Assembly: GCF_932526225.1 (NCBI RefSeq)
Contig: NC_064034.1
Coordinates: forward strand, 1,040,001 to 1,104,000
From: Nematostella vectensis
Lineage: Eukaryota > Cnidaria > Anthozoa > Actiniaria > Edwardsiidae
DNA length: 64,000 nt
Reading direction: 5' to 3'
Position numbers and translations under genes: made by a program. Shown one piece after another: positions 25,001 through 38,300 of this stretch (position 1 is the first letter of the stretch; the number at the start of each line of letters is the position of its first letter). The notes beneath the pieces are model-generated. The model did no database searches. It was not told the DNA's origin and saw nothing but the letters and a program-made list of their open reading frames with translations.

Positions 25001-28000
25001 ATGCCAGGTTTAGGTGAATTTTCATTTGAAGGCATTGTATTAATAACAGCGACAGCCAAAAGGTCTTAGTGCGTTTCAATATCCGCGAATTTTAACCACA
25101 AAGCTATTAGACGATCTCTAATGAACATTGACGTCTCGTCAAACCAAGATCTGATTATATTAGCGCTGGTTAACTGGTTCTATTCGTTCCTCTGTCAATT
25201 AATTCTTTAGAGTATAGAATTTCAAATGAAAAAGCAAATGAAAGAAATGTTATTTATGTGATAATTTACATCAGGAAGCAGAGTTTGTCCTCTGACGTTC
25301 AATTGTCGTAGTTTGTTTGAGAATTCTGTTACATAGGAGTTAATGAAGGCAGTGTGCAATATTTGGAAGACACGAATAATTGATTCGCTCTCATTTTAGA
25401 GGACATAAGAAGAAGCTATAAAGAACCCGGAAGAAGCCTTTCAGAAGGCCCTACACATGAAAAGGTGACGAAAATACAAAACAGACACCACACGGAACAC
25501 TCAGATTGCGAAGAGTCCTCAGATTCACCCCTCAATTACTACGGTAAGATAAATAACTAATTTTATTTCCAGATTCACGAATTCAAAACAAGATAAATAT
25601 TTGATAAGAATGGTCGACCTTAGATTTTGAAATATTATGTACAAATGACTTAACATTATTTAGTTTATTATTTTATGTTGGCGAGAGAAATCTAGAACAT
25701 AACGGATGCAACACTTTGAATGTTAACCCACTGAGAAGCGGAGTACGCCGTTACCATAGAGACAGGAGTATAACTGAGCTCAATGGGATGATATTGTCAC
25801 AGTGCGCGCCATACGAGTCGAAATAAAACAATCGGATCTGAGTTCTCGAGGGTAAAAACTCATTATATAGTGCCAGGGAAATAATGCTCGAGATTTGTTA
25901 TGTTGCGTTATCGAGGGTTATTTACGATTCTACTGCAGTGCAGTGTACACTGATGAATGATGAAAGGAAGTGAGCGAACTGTAGAAACGTACCATTGTCA
26001 TAGGTTCGGTTATTTGCGATTCTACTGCAGTGGAGTGTACACTGATAAAAGAAAGTGAGCGAACTGTAGAAACGTACCATTGTCATACAAAAACAGGCTT
26101 CGGGAATTTTTATGTAATTAAGTTAATTTTATTTTCTCTCTAGCACCTGACGCTAGTTCGAAAATATTCTTGTTTCCCTGAATACTTTTCTATGTATTTT
26201 TAGCCTAATTTACTCTCATCCAAATTAGTTTCTCCCTTTGAGAAAATTATTTTCTCCCTTTGACACACGCAAGTAACTTTGATCCTAAAATTAAATATCC
26301 TGCTTATTGTAAGCTGTTTATTCTGAATATTTCTTCCATACACAATAAAGCCATAATTAAACTCGCGCGTAACAACGACATAATGAGTTTTTAGGTCACT
26401 TCGTTGAAAATGCGAAATGACGGATTAAGGGAAGGGGGTGGGACGGGGTCTTGTAGCTGTCAGTGTACGGGGTATGGAGGGGAGAATTAGGGGGGGGGAG
26501 CTGGTCGTTTCAGTTCGTGACAATTGTTTTTTTTTTCTCTTTTGATAACTTTCTCCATAAGTTATCAATAGCACAAAGGCCATCTCTTTGGCGAACCTAT
26601 TTGAATATAATTCAAAATCCCAACAACTTCATACAAACGACTTACATCTGCCCTACATCTTTGCTTTTGGTAAGAATATTCGGTGCAGTTCGTTTTATTT
26701 AATTGATTATTTTATTATACACCGACCTGCGGCACTCACTTGCTCCGTGTCGGTTTTTGTTCTACACGAGATGACATCAGTAATATGGTAATGTTTTTTA
26801 ACATTCAAATATTTAGCAAAGAAATTAGGTAACTTTTTAACATTCAAATATTTAGCAAAGTAAGGGTGAAACAATTAAAACGAAGTTCTATCGAAGTAGT
26901 TGTGGCATGATCTTTTAATACTTTCATTTGATGTTTGGTAAAACATTTTTGGAAAAAAACATTTCCATTCAGCTTATAACACGAGCATAACACAGTATAA
27001 ATCCACTAACATACTTTCACGAATCTCGCAATTTGATTGGCTCCCGTACTCACTATCTATTGAGCCATAGATAGTGAGTGGCGATAAAGCCGGCGTTTTT
27101 GCGCCAAAAGCGGTTATTTATTACTGAGAGTTATTAAAATCGTATTTTTTCGAAGGTAGTATGTGAGCGGATTTATACTAAAACAATTAGACTACTCGTT
27201 CTCGTTTTCTATTAGTCAAATAGTCAACTCTACGCTAAGCGCCTCGTTGACTATATTGACCCATAGAAAACTCGACTTCGTAGTCTAATTGTTAAATAGG
27301 ATCTGATACCATCGGCAACGTTTTTATCTTACAATAGCGATAGGCGATTAGGAATGATATTATAGCTAAGGAGATGCCTTGATTGCTACGTACAGCTCGA
27401 GTTTTTTTAGATTGAAGTAAAAACTTACTTATCACTTTTATTCCTTACAAAAAAAACGTAAAAATAATTCATGTGTATGCAAATATCTCAGATAAAGCTT
27501 CTGTAACTATGTGCGTGCTTTTAAAATAATCGTAATTACATATTTATCTAAAATAACAAAAATAGGAAGAAACCGCAATACAAATTATTTTTGACGCGGG
27601 ATCACAGGTTTTGTAAAAGCGCCCGTCAGGAAAACAAGGAGACTTTGTTTACACTTATGCAAACCTCCCGCATCGAAAACTTTTTAAACACGTCTGAAAA
27701 CCCAGATAAATCATTGAAAAGACTGGATACATGTTTACGGTTTACGCCAATTTTATAGATGCTTAAATTTCTTCGAGGCGGTATTTACTTATCACAGCTT
27801 GACGGTTTTAGAACAGCAGGGCCTTCGTTACAATTTAGTCAAGTTATATCATTAGCGGACGTCCGGAATCTTAGTTGAATCTAGTTGTATTACCGTACTA
27901 TTTAAAAAGTTATGTAAAAAAAGAAATCTGTTAAGACCAAATAATAGTTATAACCCATTTTTTTTTCGATGGAATCGCTTCATGTTGCCCTCTTACAGTC

Positions 28001-31000
28001 AACTAAAAAAGTTTTGTATTTGCCCACGTTCTCTGTTGCTCATTTTTTTTCTCACTGAACTATTTCGCCTTTTCTACATCGCTTCTCGAACTTATTTTTT
28101 TGGGCGAAAGGTGAAAAGCCGAGGAGGGACGTACGTACGGTTTCTTGCCGTAGTGGTTTCGCTGCGCCTGGCGTAACCACGACAAGAAACTTAGCAGTAG
28201 CCTAGGAGTGTGGTTGCGCGCAGGATTATATCGCGCTAAGACATTATCGACGTTTGCAGTAATAAAAATATGCTAAGCATATTAAGAGACAAGCAAATGT
28301 CTAATCCACATACATACACGTTTAACACACATCTATTTCAAGAAATGCGTCAGTGCAAACATCGATTGGAAAACGACAAATGGTAGTTTTGAAGAAAAAA
28401 CGGATAATAAGAATGAAGCAGACAAGTAAACTTGTTTCATGATTTATCAATGTTTTTCTACATTCTATCCAAATAGGACGAGTACTATGGTAATATTCGA
28501 TAGAAGGACTACCTTTGAACCATTTTTATTTGGCATCTACGGCCACGGCGTCAGCCATACGGAGCGATTGGTTTATGAACAAGTATTTGCGTTTTTATTG
28601 AAATAGGTGTATACTTTACAACATATCATAGATAATTATGACGATACTTTTACTATTTTTACAGATAAGTACCGCTCCACGAACCACGCCCAACAACGAA
28701 ACCCCAAAAGGAGACAGAAGACCCTGCCGGCGTCAATAACAAATAATTGTTAGTAAAGAGCTAGGCGACATACACGGAGAAATCACGTGTTTACCCGGAA
28801 TTAACGTGTTTACCCGGAGAAATCACGTGTTTACACGGCGAAGTCACGTGTTTACACGGGGAAATCACGTGTTTTTCGGTGAAAAGCATGGCGCGAGTTT
28901 TTCACTAAAAAAGCCAAGTGAATTCCTAGTGCAAGTTAAATAACCTTTTCTATATAAGTGAATTCCTAGTGCAAGTTAAATAACCATTTCTATATAAATG
29001 AATTCCTAGTGCAAGTTAAATAACCATTTTTATATAATAGATTTCCTAGTGCAAGTTAAATAACCATTTCTATATAAGTGAATTCCTAGTGCAAGTTAAA
29101 TAACCATTTCTATATCTTTCTTCGAAATGATCACTAAATTATTGTTAATTTATGATAAAATCCATACAGGCAATAGACTGGCTCTAGTTTCTTTTCCTCG
29201 GGTAAGGCTAATAATCTGAACGACTCTCACATACATCAACCCCTAGAGTCTTTCTCTTTCCCAGACAATAGGCCGCCACGCAAGCCTCTGACTTTGCCTA
29301 AGGGAACCCGCAAAAGTAACGTGCGAGAGGAGATGGAGCGAGTTCTGCAGTACACGTTGTTACGGGGCGAGCATCAAATCAAGAATTTGACCGCAGAGGC
29401 ACAAACATTACACCAAGAAGCGCAGCGCTTAAGGTGAGATGGAGCACGCCCTTCGCCGGGTACCATTGATTTGACCCCTTTTTCTAAGTACTCCGCATTC
29501 CTTTTCTTAAGAGAAGAGAACGTCGCGTTGAAGAAGCTTCAGCGCCTGCAGGATCGCGAGTTGAACGACATGAGTAAGATCGTGCAGATGGTGAACAACA
29601 CAGCCCGCGTGACGCGCAAGGACGCGCGAGACACTGAAGCAAGCTGCGTGGACGTTAGCCTATCTGTCAGGTACGTAGTAAATAACTACGCACAAAGAAG
29701 CGCGAGACACTCATTTGAACTGCGTGAAAAGGTAATTTTATCTATTACGTATTGTTTTACCACGTGCATTGCCGCGCGAAAAACGGGCAAAAATGTGCGA
29801 CATTTCTTGGATTATTTGTTTAATATTAAAATAATATTAAATTATTTGTTTAATATTGGATAAAACGATAACAAGGGCTGAATTGGGCTATTCAATGCAT
29901 CTAATTTAAGCACGCGTCTACAACAAGGTATCTGACAGGAAGGCATCTAATCTAAGCACGCGTCTATAACAAGGTATCTGACAGGAAGGCATCTAACTAA
30001 GCACGCGTCTATAACAAGGTATCTGACAGGAAGGCATCTAATCTAAGCACGCGTCTATAACGAGGTATCTGAAAGGAAGACATCTAATTTAAGCACGCGT
30101 CTATAACGAGGTATCTGACAGGAAGACATCTAATCTAAGCACGCGTCTATAACGAGGTATCTGACAGGAAGACATCTAATTTAAGCACGCGTCTATAACA
30201 AGGTATCTGACAGGAAGGCATCTAATCTAAGCACGCGTCTATAACAAGGTATCTGACAGGAAGGCATCTAACTAAGCACGCGTCTATAACAAGGTATCTG
30301 ACAGGAAGGCATCTAACTAAGCACGCGTCTATAACAAGGTATCTGACAGGAAGGCATCTAATCTAAGCACGCGTCTATAACAAGGTATCTGACAGGAAGA
30401 CATCTAACTAAGCACGCGTCTATAACAAGGTATCTGACAGGAAGGCATCTAATTTAAGCACGCGTCTATAACAAGGTATCTGACAGGAAGGCATCTAATC
30501 TAAGCACGCGTCTATAACGAGGTATCTGACAGGAAGGCATCTAATCTAAGCATGCGTCTATAACAAGGTATCTGACAGGAAGACATCTAATCTAAGCACG
30601 CGTCTATAACGAGGTATCTGACAGGAAAGCATCTAATCTAAGCACGCGTCTATAACGAGGTATCTGACAGGAAGGCATCTAATCTAAGCACGTGTCTATA
30701 ACGAGGTATCTGACAGGAAGACATCTAACTAAGCACGCGTCTATAACGAGGTATCTGACAGGAAGGCATCTAACTAAGCACGCGTCTATAACGAGGTATC
30801 TGACAGGAAGACATCTAATTTAAGCACGCGTCTATAACGAGGTATCTGACAGGAAGGCATCTAACTAAGCACGCGTCTATAACAAGGTATCTGACAGGAA
30901 GGCATCTAACTAAGCACGCGTCTATAACAAGGTATCTGACAGGAAGGCATCTAACTAAACACGCGTCTATAACAAGGTATCTGACAGGAAGGCATCTAAC

Positions 31001-34000
31001 TAAACACGCGTCTATAACAAGGTATCTGACAGGAAGGCATCTAACTAAGCACGCGTCTATAACAAGGTATCTGACAGGAAGGCATCTAACTAAACACGCG
31101 TCTATAACAAGGTATCTGACAGGAAGGCATCTAACTAAGCACGCGTCTATAACGAGGTATCTGACAGGAAGGCATCTAACTAAACACGCGTCTATAACAA
31201 GGTATCTGACAGGAAGACATCTAACTAAGCACGTGTCTATAACGAGGTATCTGACAGGAAGACATCTAACTAAGCACGCGTCTATAACGAGGTATCTGAC
31301 AGGAAGGCATCTAACTAAGCACGCGTCTATAACAAGGTATCTGACAGGAAGGCATCTAATCTAAGCACGCGTCTATAACAAGGTATCTGACAGGAAGGCA
31401 TCTAATCTAAGCACGCGTCTATAACAAGGTATCTGACAGGAAGGCATCTAACTAAGCACGCGTCTATAACAAGGTATCTGACAGGAAGGCATCTAACTAA
31501 GCACGCGTCTATAACAAGGTATCTGACAGGAAGGCATCTAATCTAAGCACGCGTCTATAACAAGGTATCTGACAGGAAGACATCTAACTAAGCACGCGTC
31601 TAAAACAAGGTATCTGACAGGAAGGCATCTAATCTAAGCACGTGTCTATAACGAGGTATCTGACAGGAAGGCATCTAACTAAGCACGCGTCTATAACAAG
31701 GTATCTGAGAGGAAGACATCTAATCTAAGCACGCGTCTATAACAAGGTATCTGACAGGAAGGCATCTAACTAAGCACGCGTCTATAACGAGGTATCTGAC
31801 AGGAAGGCATCTAACTAAGCACGCGTCTATAACAAGGTATCTGACAGGAAGGCATCTAATCTAAGCACGCGTCTATAACAAGGTATCTGACAGGAAGGCA
31901 TCTAACTAAACACGCGTCTATAACAAGGTATCTGACAGGAAGGCATCTAACTAAGCACGCGTCTATAACAAGGTATCTGACAGGAAGGCATCTAACTAAG
32001 CACGCGTCTATAACAAGGTATCTGACAGGAAGGCATCTAACTAAGCACGCGTCTATAACAAGGTATCTGACAGGAAGGCATCTAACTAAACACGCGTCTA
32101 TAACAAGGTATCTGACAGGAAGACATCTAACTAAGCACGCGTCTATAACAAGGTATCTGACAGGAAGGCATCTAATCTAAGCACGCGTCTATAACAAGGT
32201 ATCTGACAGGAAGGCATCTAACTAAGCACGCGTCTATAACAAGGTATCTGACAGGAAGGCATCTAATCTAAGCACGCGTCTATAACAAGGTATCTGACAG
32301 GAAGACATCTAACTAAGCACGCGTCTATAACGAGGTATCTGGCAGGAAGACATCTAACTAAGCACGCGTCTATAACAAGGTATCTGACAGGAAGGCATCT
32401 AATCTAAGCACGCGTCTATAACGAGGTATCTGACAGGAAGACATCTAATCTAAGCAGGCGTCTATAACAAGGTATCTGACAGGAAGGCATCTAACTAAGC
32501 ACGCGTCTATAACAAGGTATCTGACAGGAAGGCACCTAACTAAGCACGCGTCTATAACAAGGTATCTGACAGGAAGGCATCTAACTAAGCACGCGTCTAT
32601 AACAAGGTATCTGACAGGAAGACATCTAACTAAGCACGCGTCTATAACGAGGTATCTGACAGGAAGGCATCTAACTAAGCACGCGTCTATAACGAGGTAT
32701 CTGACAGGAAGGCATCTAACTAAGCACGCGTCTATAACGAGGTATCTGACAGGAAGGCATCTAATCTAAGCACGCGTCTATAACAAGGTATCTGACAGGA
32801 AGGCATCTAACTAAACACGCGTCTATAACAAGGTATCTGACAGGAAGGCATCTAATCTAAGCACGCGTCTATAACAAGGTATCTGACAGGAAGGCATCTA
32901 ATCTAAGCAGGCGTCTATAACAAGGTATCTGACAGGAAGGCATCTAACTAAACACGCGTCTATAACAAGGTATCTAACAGGAAGGCATCTAATCTAAGCA
33001 CGCGTCTATAACAAGGTATCTGACAGGAAGGCATCTAACTAAGCACGCGTCTATAACGAGGTATCTGACAGGAAGACATCTAACTAAGCACGCGTCTATA
33101 ACAAGGTATCTGACAGGAAGGCATCTAACTAAGCACGCGTCTATAACAAGGTATCTGACAGGAAGGCATCTAACTAAGCACGCGTCTATAACGAGGTATC
33201 TGACAGGAAGACATCTAACTAAGCACGCGTCTATAACAAGGTATCTGACAGGAAGGCATCTAACTAAGCACGCGTCTATAACAAGGTATCTGACAGGAAG
33301 GCATCTAACTAAGCACGCGTGTATAACGAGGTATCTGACAGGAAGGCATCTAATCTAAGCACGCGTCTATAACAAGGTATCTGACAGGAAGGCATCTAAC
33401 TAAGCACGCGTCTATAACAAGGTATCTGACAGGAAGGAATCTAACTTAGCACGCGTCTATAACAAGGTATCTGACAGGAAGACATCTAATCTAAGCACGC
33501 GTCTATAACGAGGTATCTGACAGGAAGGCATCTAACTAAGCACGCGTCTATAACAAGGTATCTGACAGGAAGGCATCTAACTAAACACGCGTCTATAACA
33601 AGGTATCTGACAGGAAGGCATCTAATCTAAGCACGCGTCTATAACGAGGTATCTGACAGGAAGGCATCTAATCTAAGCACGCGTCTATAACAAGGTATCT
33701 GACAGTAAGCCATCTAATCTAAGCACGCGTCTATAACAAGGTATCTGACAGGAAGACATCTAACTAAGCACGCGTCTATAACAAGGTATCTGACAGGAAG
33801 ACATCTAATCTAAGCACGCGTCTATAACAAGGTATCTGACAGGAAGGCATCTAATCTAAGCACGCGTCTATAACAAGGTATCTGACAGGAAGGCATCTAA
33901 CTAAGCACGCGTCTATAACAAGGTATCTGACAGGAAGGCATCTAATCTAAGCACGCGTCTATTTTTAGAAAAAAGAACATGGACATTCTGCATCTCAACG

Positions 34001-34978
34001 ACGAGGTCAAGCGATATGAAAAGCTTCTGGCTATGGACCGGAAGTTGCCGCGACGCTCCATCTTAGAGGAGAGACTGGGAAGAGCGGAAGCAGAACTTGA
34101 ACACAAGGACAGGGAGTTGGAGGTACGGGCCAATAACAAAACGATAAACACCTGGTGTAAGAACCACAACACTCATAAAGCTGGATGTTTCCTGTGTTCT
34201 ATCAATTTGAAAAGGGTATCCGGAATATAAGTAACGCGTGCGTATCGACTCGTTTGTAGAACCTGCACAAGCAAGTTGTGGTAGCGGACAAGAAAGCTGC
34301 TCGAGAAATAAGAAAAGAAAACAAAAAGTACCAGAAGCTTCAGGTCGAGGTCCAAGGAACTGTGAACGAGTGCGATGAACTCAAATCAAGAATAAAGGTC
34401 ATCAAGATAGCTGTTATAAAATCATCAGGATAACCTCCTTTGAAATAATTCCTAAAAGAACTTCGTTTATTTCTTATATCGGCCAATCAACAATTAGAGT
34501 TTTGTGACACCACAGGGAGCCCTGTAGCTTACTTTTTGTGTTCCTCTTTTGGTATCTTGGACTTAAAGATATTACCATGTTCAACACTCTATATGCTTTC
34601 CTAAATCACAAGTTATTACCATTTCCAACCTTTTATGCCTTATTTTTCAACAAACTTTTATGCCTTATTTTTTTCAACACTCTATATGCTTTCCTAAATC
34701 ACAAGTTATTACCATTTCCAACCTTTTATGCCTTATTTTTGTCAATAATTTATGATGATTACTAGAAAATGATATATTCTTTACAAAAATCTTTCTTTAC
34801 TCCCTAGGATGCTGAGCACAAACTGAGTAAGACGAACATCTACAGCAAGCGCCACGCAGCAAAAGCACTTCCTGCTCCCCAGCCCCTCGCGGCCATCACC
34901 TGGAAAGAACAAGAGCCAAATAACAAAGTGGAGAGATGGCTCAATAATAATCAGGACAAGCAGAAAGCAAAACGATGA
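22071..34978 (+). CDS. Lebercilin-like ciliary coiled-coil protein (LCA5 family), 11 exons
   Basis: Exons 22071-22329, 23667-23704, 24033-24234, 24663-24821, 25400-25543, 28665-28748, 29265-29433, 29512-29670, 33969-34122, 34260-34397 and 34808-34978 (TGA). All junctions are GT-AG with consistent phase; 558 residues. The ATG at 22071 follows an in-frame TAG at 22047. The first 300 residues are acidic, Ser-rich and disordered-looking. Exons 7-10 form a long coiled coil typical of the lebercilin domain (LQYTLLRGEHQIKNL, LREENVALKKLQRLQDREL, RRSILEERLGRAEAEL). The last exon has SKTNIYSKR, matching the conserved KNIY-(A/S)-xR motif that follows the domain in LCA5/LCA5L. Known family role: centrosome and ciliary axoneme, intraflagellar-transport-linked function. 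Poly(A) signal at 35007. Intron 8 is a 4-kb minisatellite. The N-terminal small exon 23667-23704 is the least certain. Confidence 0.75.
22385..23225. repeat. 22-bp GA-rich minisatellite
   Basis: About 38 copies of GACTACCGTGAGAGAGAGGG with variable G-runs and ACC/ATC alternation, in intron 1 of the lebercilin-like gene. Blocks of several units are themselves repeated (for example 22556-22680 and 22750-22880), showing higher-order duplication. Confidence 0.95.
23255..23410. repeat. 39-bp minisatellite, about 4 copies
   Basis: Core GGTAAATGGACCAGACATCT followed by TATACAACATATA, directly after the GA-rich array in the same intron. Confidence 0.9.
25915..26092. repeat. Tandem duplication of about 90 bp
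   Basis: Two copies starting near GGGTTATTTACGATTCTACT and CGGTTATTTGCGATTCTACT, both ending AGAAACGTACCATTGTCATA. Intron 5 of the lebercilin-like gene. Confidence 0.85.
26995..27179. mobile_element. Foldback/MITE-like element, 185 bp
   Basis: Ends AGTATAAATCCACTAACATA and, inverted, AGTATAAATCCGCTCACATA form terminal inverted repeats of about 30 bp. Inside is a perfect hairpin ACTCACTATCTA / TAGATAGTGAGT (27049-27080). No ORF. No convincing target-site duplication, so the assignment rests on structure alone. Confidence 0.6.
27182..27294. mobile_element. Second foldback element, 113 bp
   Basis: Perfect 14-bp ends AACAATTAGACTAC and GTAGTCTAATTGTT extend into an imperfect stem (GTTTTCTAT...ATAGAAAAC; TAGTCAAC...GTTGACTA). 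It lies two bases from the previous foldback element. Confidence 0.65.
28139..28192. repeat. Bulged inverted repeat (hairpin)
   Basis: GGTTTCTTGCCGTAGTGGTT is mirrored by AACCACGACAAGAAAC across a 15-base loop. Intron 5 of the lebercilin-like gene; could be a small MITE remnant. Confidence 0.6.
28775..28875. repeat. 21-bp repeat containing CACGTG
   Basis: About four to five copies of AAATCACGTGTTTACCCGGA-like units, with a CACGTG E-box-like core in most copies. Starts about 25 bp after the donor of exon 6 of the lebercilin-like gene (gt at 28749). Confidence 0.8.
28915..29117. repeat. 40-bp minisatellite, 5 copies
   Basis: Core GAATTCCTAGTGCAAGTTAA followed by ATAACCATTTCTATATA. Intron 6 of the lebercilin-like gene. 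Confidence 0.93.
29895..33959. repeat. 45/46-bp minisatellite of about 90 copies filling an intron
   Basis: Unit core AAGCACGCGTCTATAACAAG plus GTATCTGACAGGAAGGCATC. One-base length classes (CTAACTAAG or CTAATCTAAG) and G/A variants (ACAAGG or ACGAGG, AAGGCA or AAGACA) are intermixed. It fills almost all of intron 8 of the lebercilin-like gene and its last unit runs into the acceptor (CGCGTCTATTTTTAG at 33954-33968). Confidence 0.98.
34579..34745. repeat. Tandem duplication in intron 10
   Basis: Two copies of about 65 bp sharing CACTCTATATGCTTTCCTAA and CCATTTCCAACCTTTTATGC, about 100 bp apart, with an extra short partial copy between them. Confidence 0.85.
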
Positions 34979-35006
34979 GGATATAGCTCCGCTTTGTATG
35001 TCTGGG

Positions 35007-35012
35007 AATAAA
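35007..35012 (+). terminator. Poly(A) signal AATAAA of the lebercilin-like gene
   Basis: AATAAA lies 29 bp after the TGA at 34976-34978, an ideal position for a very short 3' UTR. Confidence 0.6.
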
Positions 35013-35248
35013 TGAATTTTATACTACTGGAAACATATAAAGTATATCATCTCAAAAACTCGAAATATCCTTAGCATACTCACGCAAGGGAAATCACCAG
35101 AAAATAAAATGATTTCAGGAAATGTTTTAGTGTAGTTTTCAACCGTGCTCCTATTATTAGTAAGCGTTCTTTGAATCTTAGATTTTGAAGAAATTCATCC
35201 TGTTAAATATCCTATTATATTTCTACAATGTAAATAATGCATGATTTC

Positions 35249-35254
35249 TTTATT
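35249..35254 (-). terminator. Candidate poly(A) signal of the carotenoid oxygenase gene
   Basis: AATAAA on the minus strand, 94 bp past the stop codon at 35348-35350. The region 34979-35347 is the tail-to-tail gap of two converging genes. Confidence 0.5.
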
Positions 35255-35347
35255 ATTCCATTATCTTTTGTTACAATAGAAAAGACATGTGGAATATTTG
35301 TTTTTCTATGAATGAGTCATCTCCCCCTCCAATCGTATCTTTGCACT

Positions 35348-38300
35348 TTACGACTTGGGCACAAAGCGTCCATGAATATTCATGGGCATCATCACAGATA
35401 CTTCCGCCCGACCCAGCTCTTCAAACGTCTTCCCGTCCAGCAGCAACAGAAAGGTGTTCCCATTGACGACGTCAATCACAGCCGATAGCACCACGCCCTC
35501 ATCTTCATCCTCGGCATCGGGTTTCGGCACGAACACAGGCTCGGAGGCGACCAGGCCAGGGTTCCCCCAGGTCTTGGTTTCCTTGGTAACTGTGTTGATC
35601 TTAACCAGGGTGTCCATCACAGGCGAGTTCGCGGCTGTCAGTGCAAATACATAAGTGTATTTTCTACCGTTGCACCGTTCGTAGTTGATTTGCGGGAGCT
35701 CGAGGTTACTATACAGGACTTCGAACTTGGGTACGTGATGTTGTACCTCGGGGTTTGTACTTGGGATTTTTTTGTTTGGGATGGGTAGACGGTACCTCCG
35801 GAACTCACCAAGGCTCACTCGTCCCTCGTTTTGATCCTCAGACTTTAGGCGACGTTTCAGCTCATGCAGATACAAATCATCGACGAGTTTGGTGTCTTTG
35901 TAGCCTACGACGTCCACTACAATCTCTTCTTTGTTCTCAAAGGCGTTAATGTGATGAAATACGAACACAGGGTCGGTGGTAAACGTCGCCATTTCTTCGC
36001 CGGTCTTTTTACACATTACGTGGATGCGTGTTTGGCATTTAGGGTCCCAATAGAGACACTTTGAGAACGCCCAACCAAACACATTCTTCGTGAGAACCTT
36101 CGGTACGCTCATGAAGTAAGGGTTTTCCAGGAGAATGAAGAAGTTCTCCGTCATGCCAAAGCTGTGAACGTACGTCTCGCCGGCTTTCGCGTCAATGGAG
36201 CAGAGCACTTTAGCGCCATCGAAAGGGTCTTCAGTTGTGTTCTCTTTGGATTTGGGTGGGACCATGTAGATGTTAAACTTTGCAAAGCGACCTCTTGTAT
36301 GGCCAAAGTTGTAGAAAGTGCCATCGGACTCCTGGTGAGGATGAGCTATGGAACTATGGAGAGGATGGGGATCTGTAGTGAAACATAGATAAAGGTTTAT
36401 CAAATCATCTGAATTTTTCTTTGTTTGTTTTTATTTGAGTGCTTTGGATATTTTTTCTATTTCATAGCTCAAAAGGGATATCATTCACAGAGTGCGCTAA
36501 CGGCAAAGCGTTTATTAGCCATTAATGTGTTAGTGGCAAAGGGTTGATTAGCCATTAATGTGTTAACGGAAAAGGTTTTTTAGCCATTAATGTGTTAACG
36601 GCAAAGGGTTTATTAGCCATTAATGTGTTAACGGCAAAGGGTTTATTAGCCATTAATGTGTTAACGGCAAAGGGTTTATTTGACATTAATGTGTTTATGG
36701 CAAAGGGTTTATTAGCCATTAATGTGTGAATGGCAAAGGGTTTATTAGAAATTAATGTGTTAACGGCAAAGGGTTTATTAGCCATTAATGTGTTAATGGC
36801 AAAGGGTTTATTAGCCATTAATGTGTTAACGGCAAAGGTTTTTTAGCCATTAATGTGTTAACGGAAAAGGTTTATTAGCCATTAATGTGTTAACGGCAAG
36901 GGGTTTATTAGAAATTAATGTGTTAACGGCAAAGGGTTTATTAGCCATTAATGTGTTAACGGCAAAGGGTTTATTAGACATTAATGTGTTAACGGCAAAG
37001 GGTTTATTAGACATTAATGTGTTAACGGAAAAGGGTTTATTAGCCATTAATGTGTTAACGGCAAAGGGTTTATTAGACATTAATGTGTTAACGGAAAAGG
37101 GTTTATTAGCAATTAATGTGTTAACGGCAAAGGGTTTATTAGCCATTAATGTGTTAATGGCAAAGGGTTTATTAGCCATTAATGTGTTAACGGCAAAGGG
37201 TTGATTAGCCATTAATGTGTTAACGGAAAAGGTTTTTTAGCCATTAATGTGTTAATGGCAAAGGGTTGATTAGCCATTAATGTGTTAACGGCAAAGGGTT
37301 GGTTAGCCATTAATGTGTTAATGGCAAAGGGTTTATTAGCCATTAATGTGTTAACGGCAAAGGGTTTATTAGATATTAATGTGTGAATGGCAAAGGGTTT
37401 ATTAGAAATTAATGTGTTAACGGCAAAGGGTTTATTAGCCATTAATGTGTTAACGGCAAAGGGTTTATTAGAAATTAATGTGTTAACGGCAAAGGGTTTA
37501 TTAGAAATTAATGTGTTAACGGCAAAGGGTTTATTAGCCATTAATGTGTTAACGGCAAAGGGTTTATTAGCCATTAATGTGTTAACGAAAAAGGTTTTTT
37601 AGCCATTTATGTGTTAACGGCAAAGGGTTGATTAGCCATTAATGTGTTAACGGCAAAGGGTTGATTAGCCATTAATGTGTTAATGGCAAAGGGTTTATTA
37701 GCCATTAATGTGTTAACGGCAAAGGGTTTATTAGAAATTAATGTGTTAACGGCAAAGGGTTTATTAGCCATTAATGTGTTAACGAAAAAGGTTTTTTAGC
37801 CATTTATGTGTTAACGGCAAAGGGTTGATTAGCCATTAATGTGTTAACGGCAAAGGGTTGATTAGCCATTAATGTGGGGGGAGGGGTATGTATACACAAA
37901 CACTTAGTGTATAGTGTTATAGGAGATTCATCATGGAAAACTGAGATAAACATATCTCCTTGTCCTGAGCCATGCTGGACTCTATTCCATTATTTTCAAA
38001 GTAGCGCGTATCTTCTTGGCCCAAGTAGGAGGGGGAGGGGGGGAATTCGGATATTTACCTTCGGTGGTTACGTAACACAACAAGGAGAATGGCGTCAAGG
38101 GAGATGGGTTCAAATGAGTTACAGCATTACCTTCATAAATTACACGTCCATAGATTCGCTTACAGAAGTGATCTTGTTAAATATTAAAGAAAAATTCGGG
38201 ATGCTAATCTACCTGCTATCATCCTATAATCTAATTTTCATACACAGGCTAGACGATTATATCCAAGAAATGCGTAAAGTTTTACTCTTACCTTTCATGT

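Noticed and set aside
29895-33959. CRISPR array, because of many regular repeats
   Set aside because: Repeats are directly adjacent with no unique spacers, in a eukaryotic intron.
36555-37602. MANKPFAVNTL-type repeat proteins
   Set aside because: 33-bp array inside the carotenoid oxygenase intron, no independent evidence of translation.
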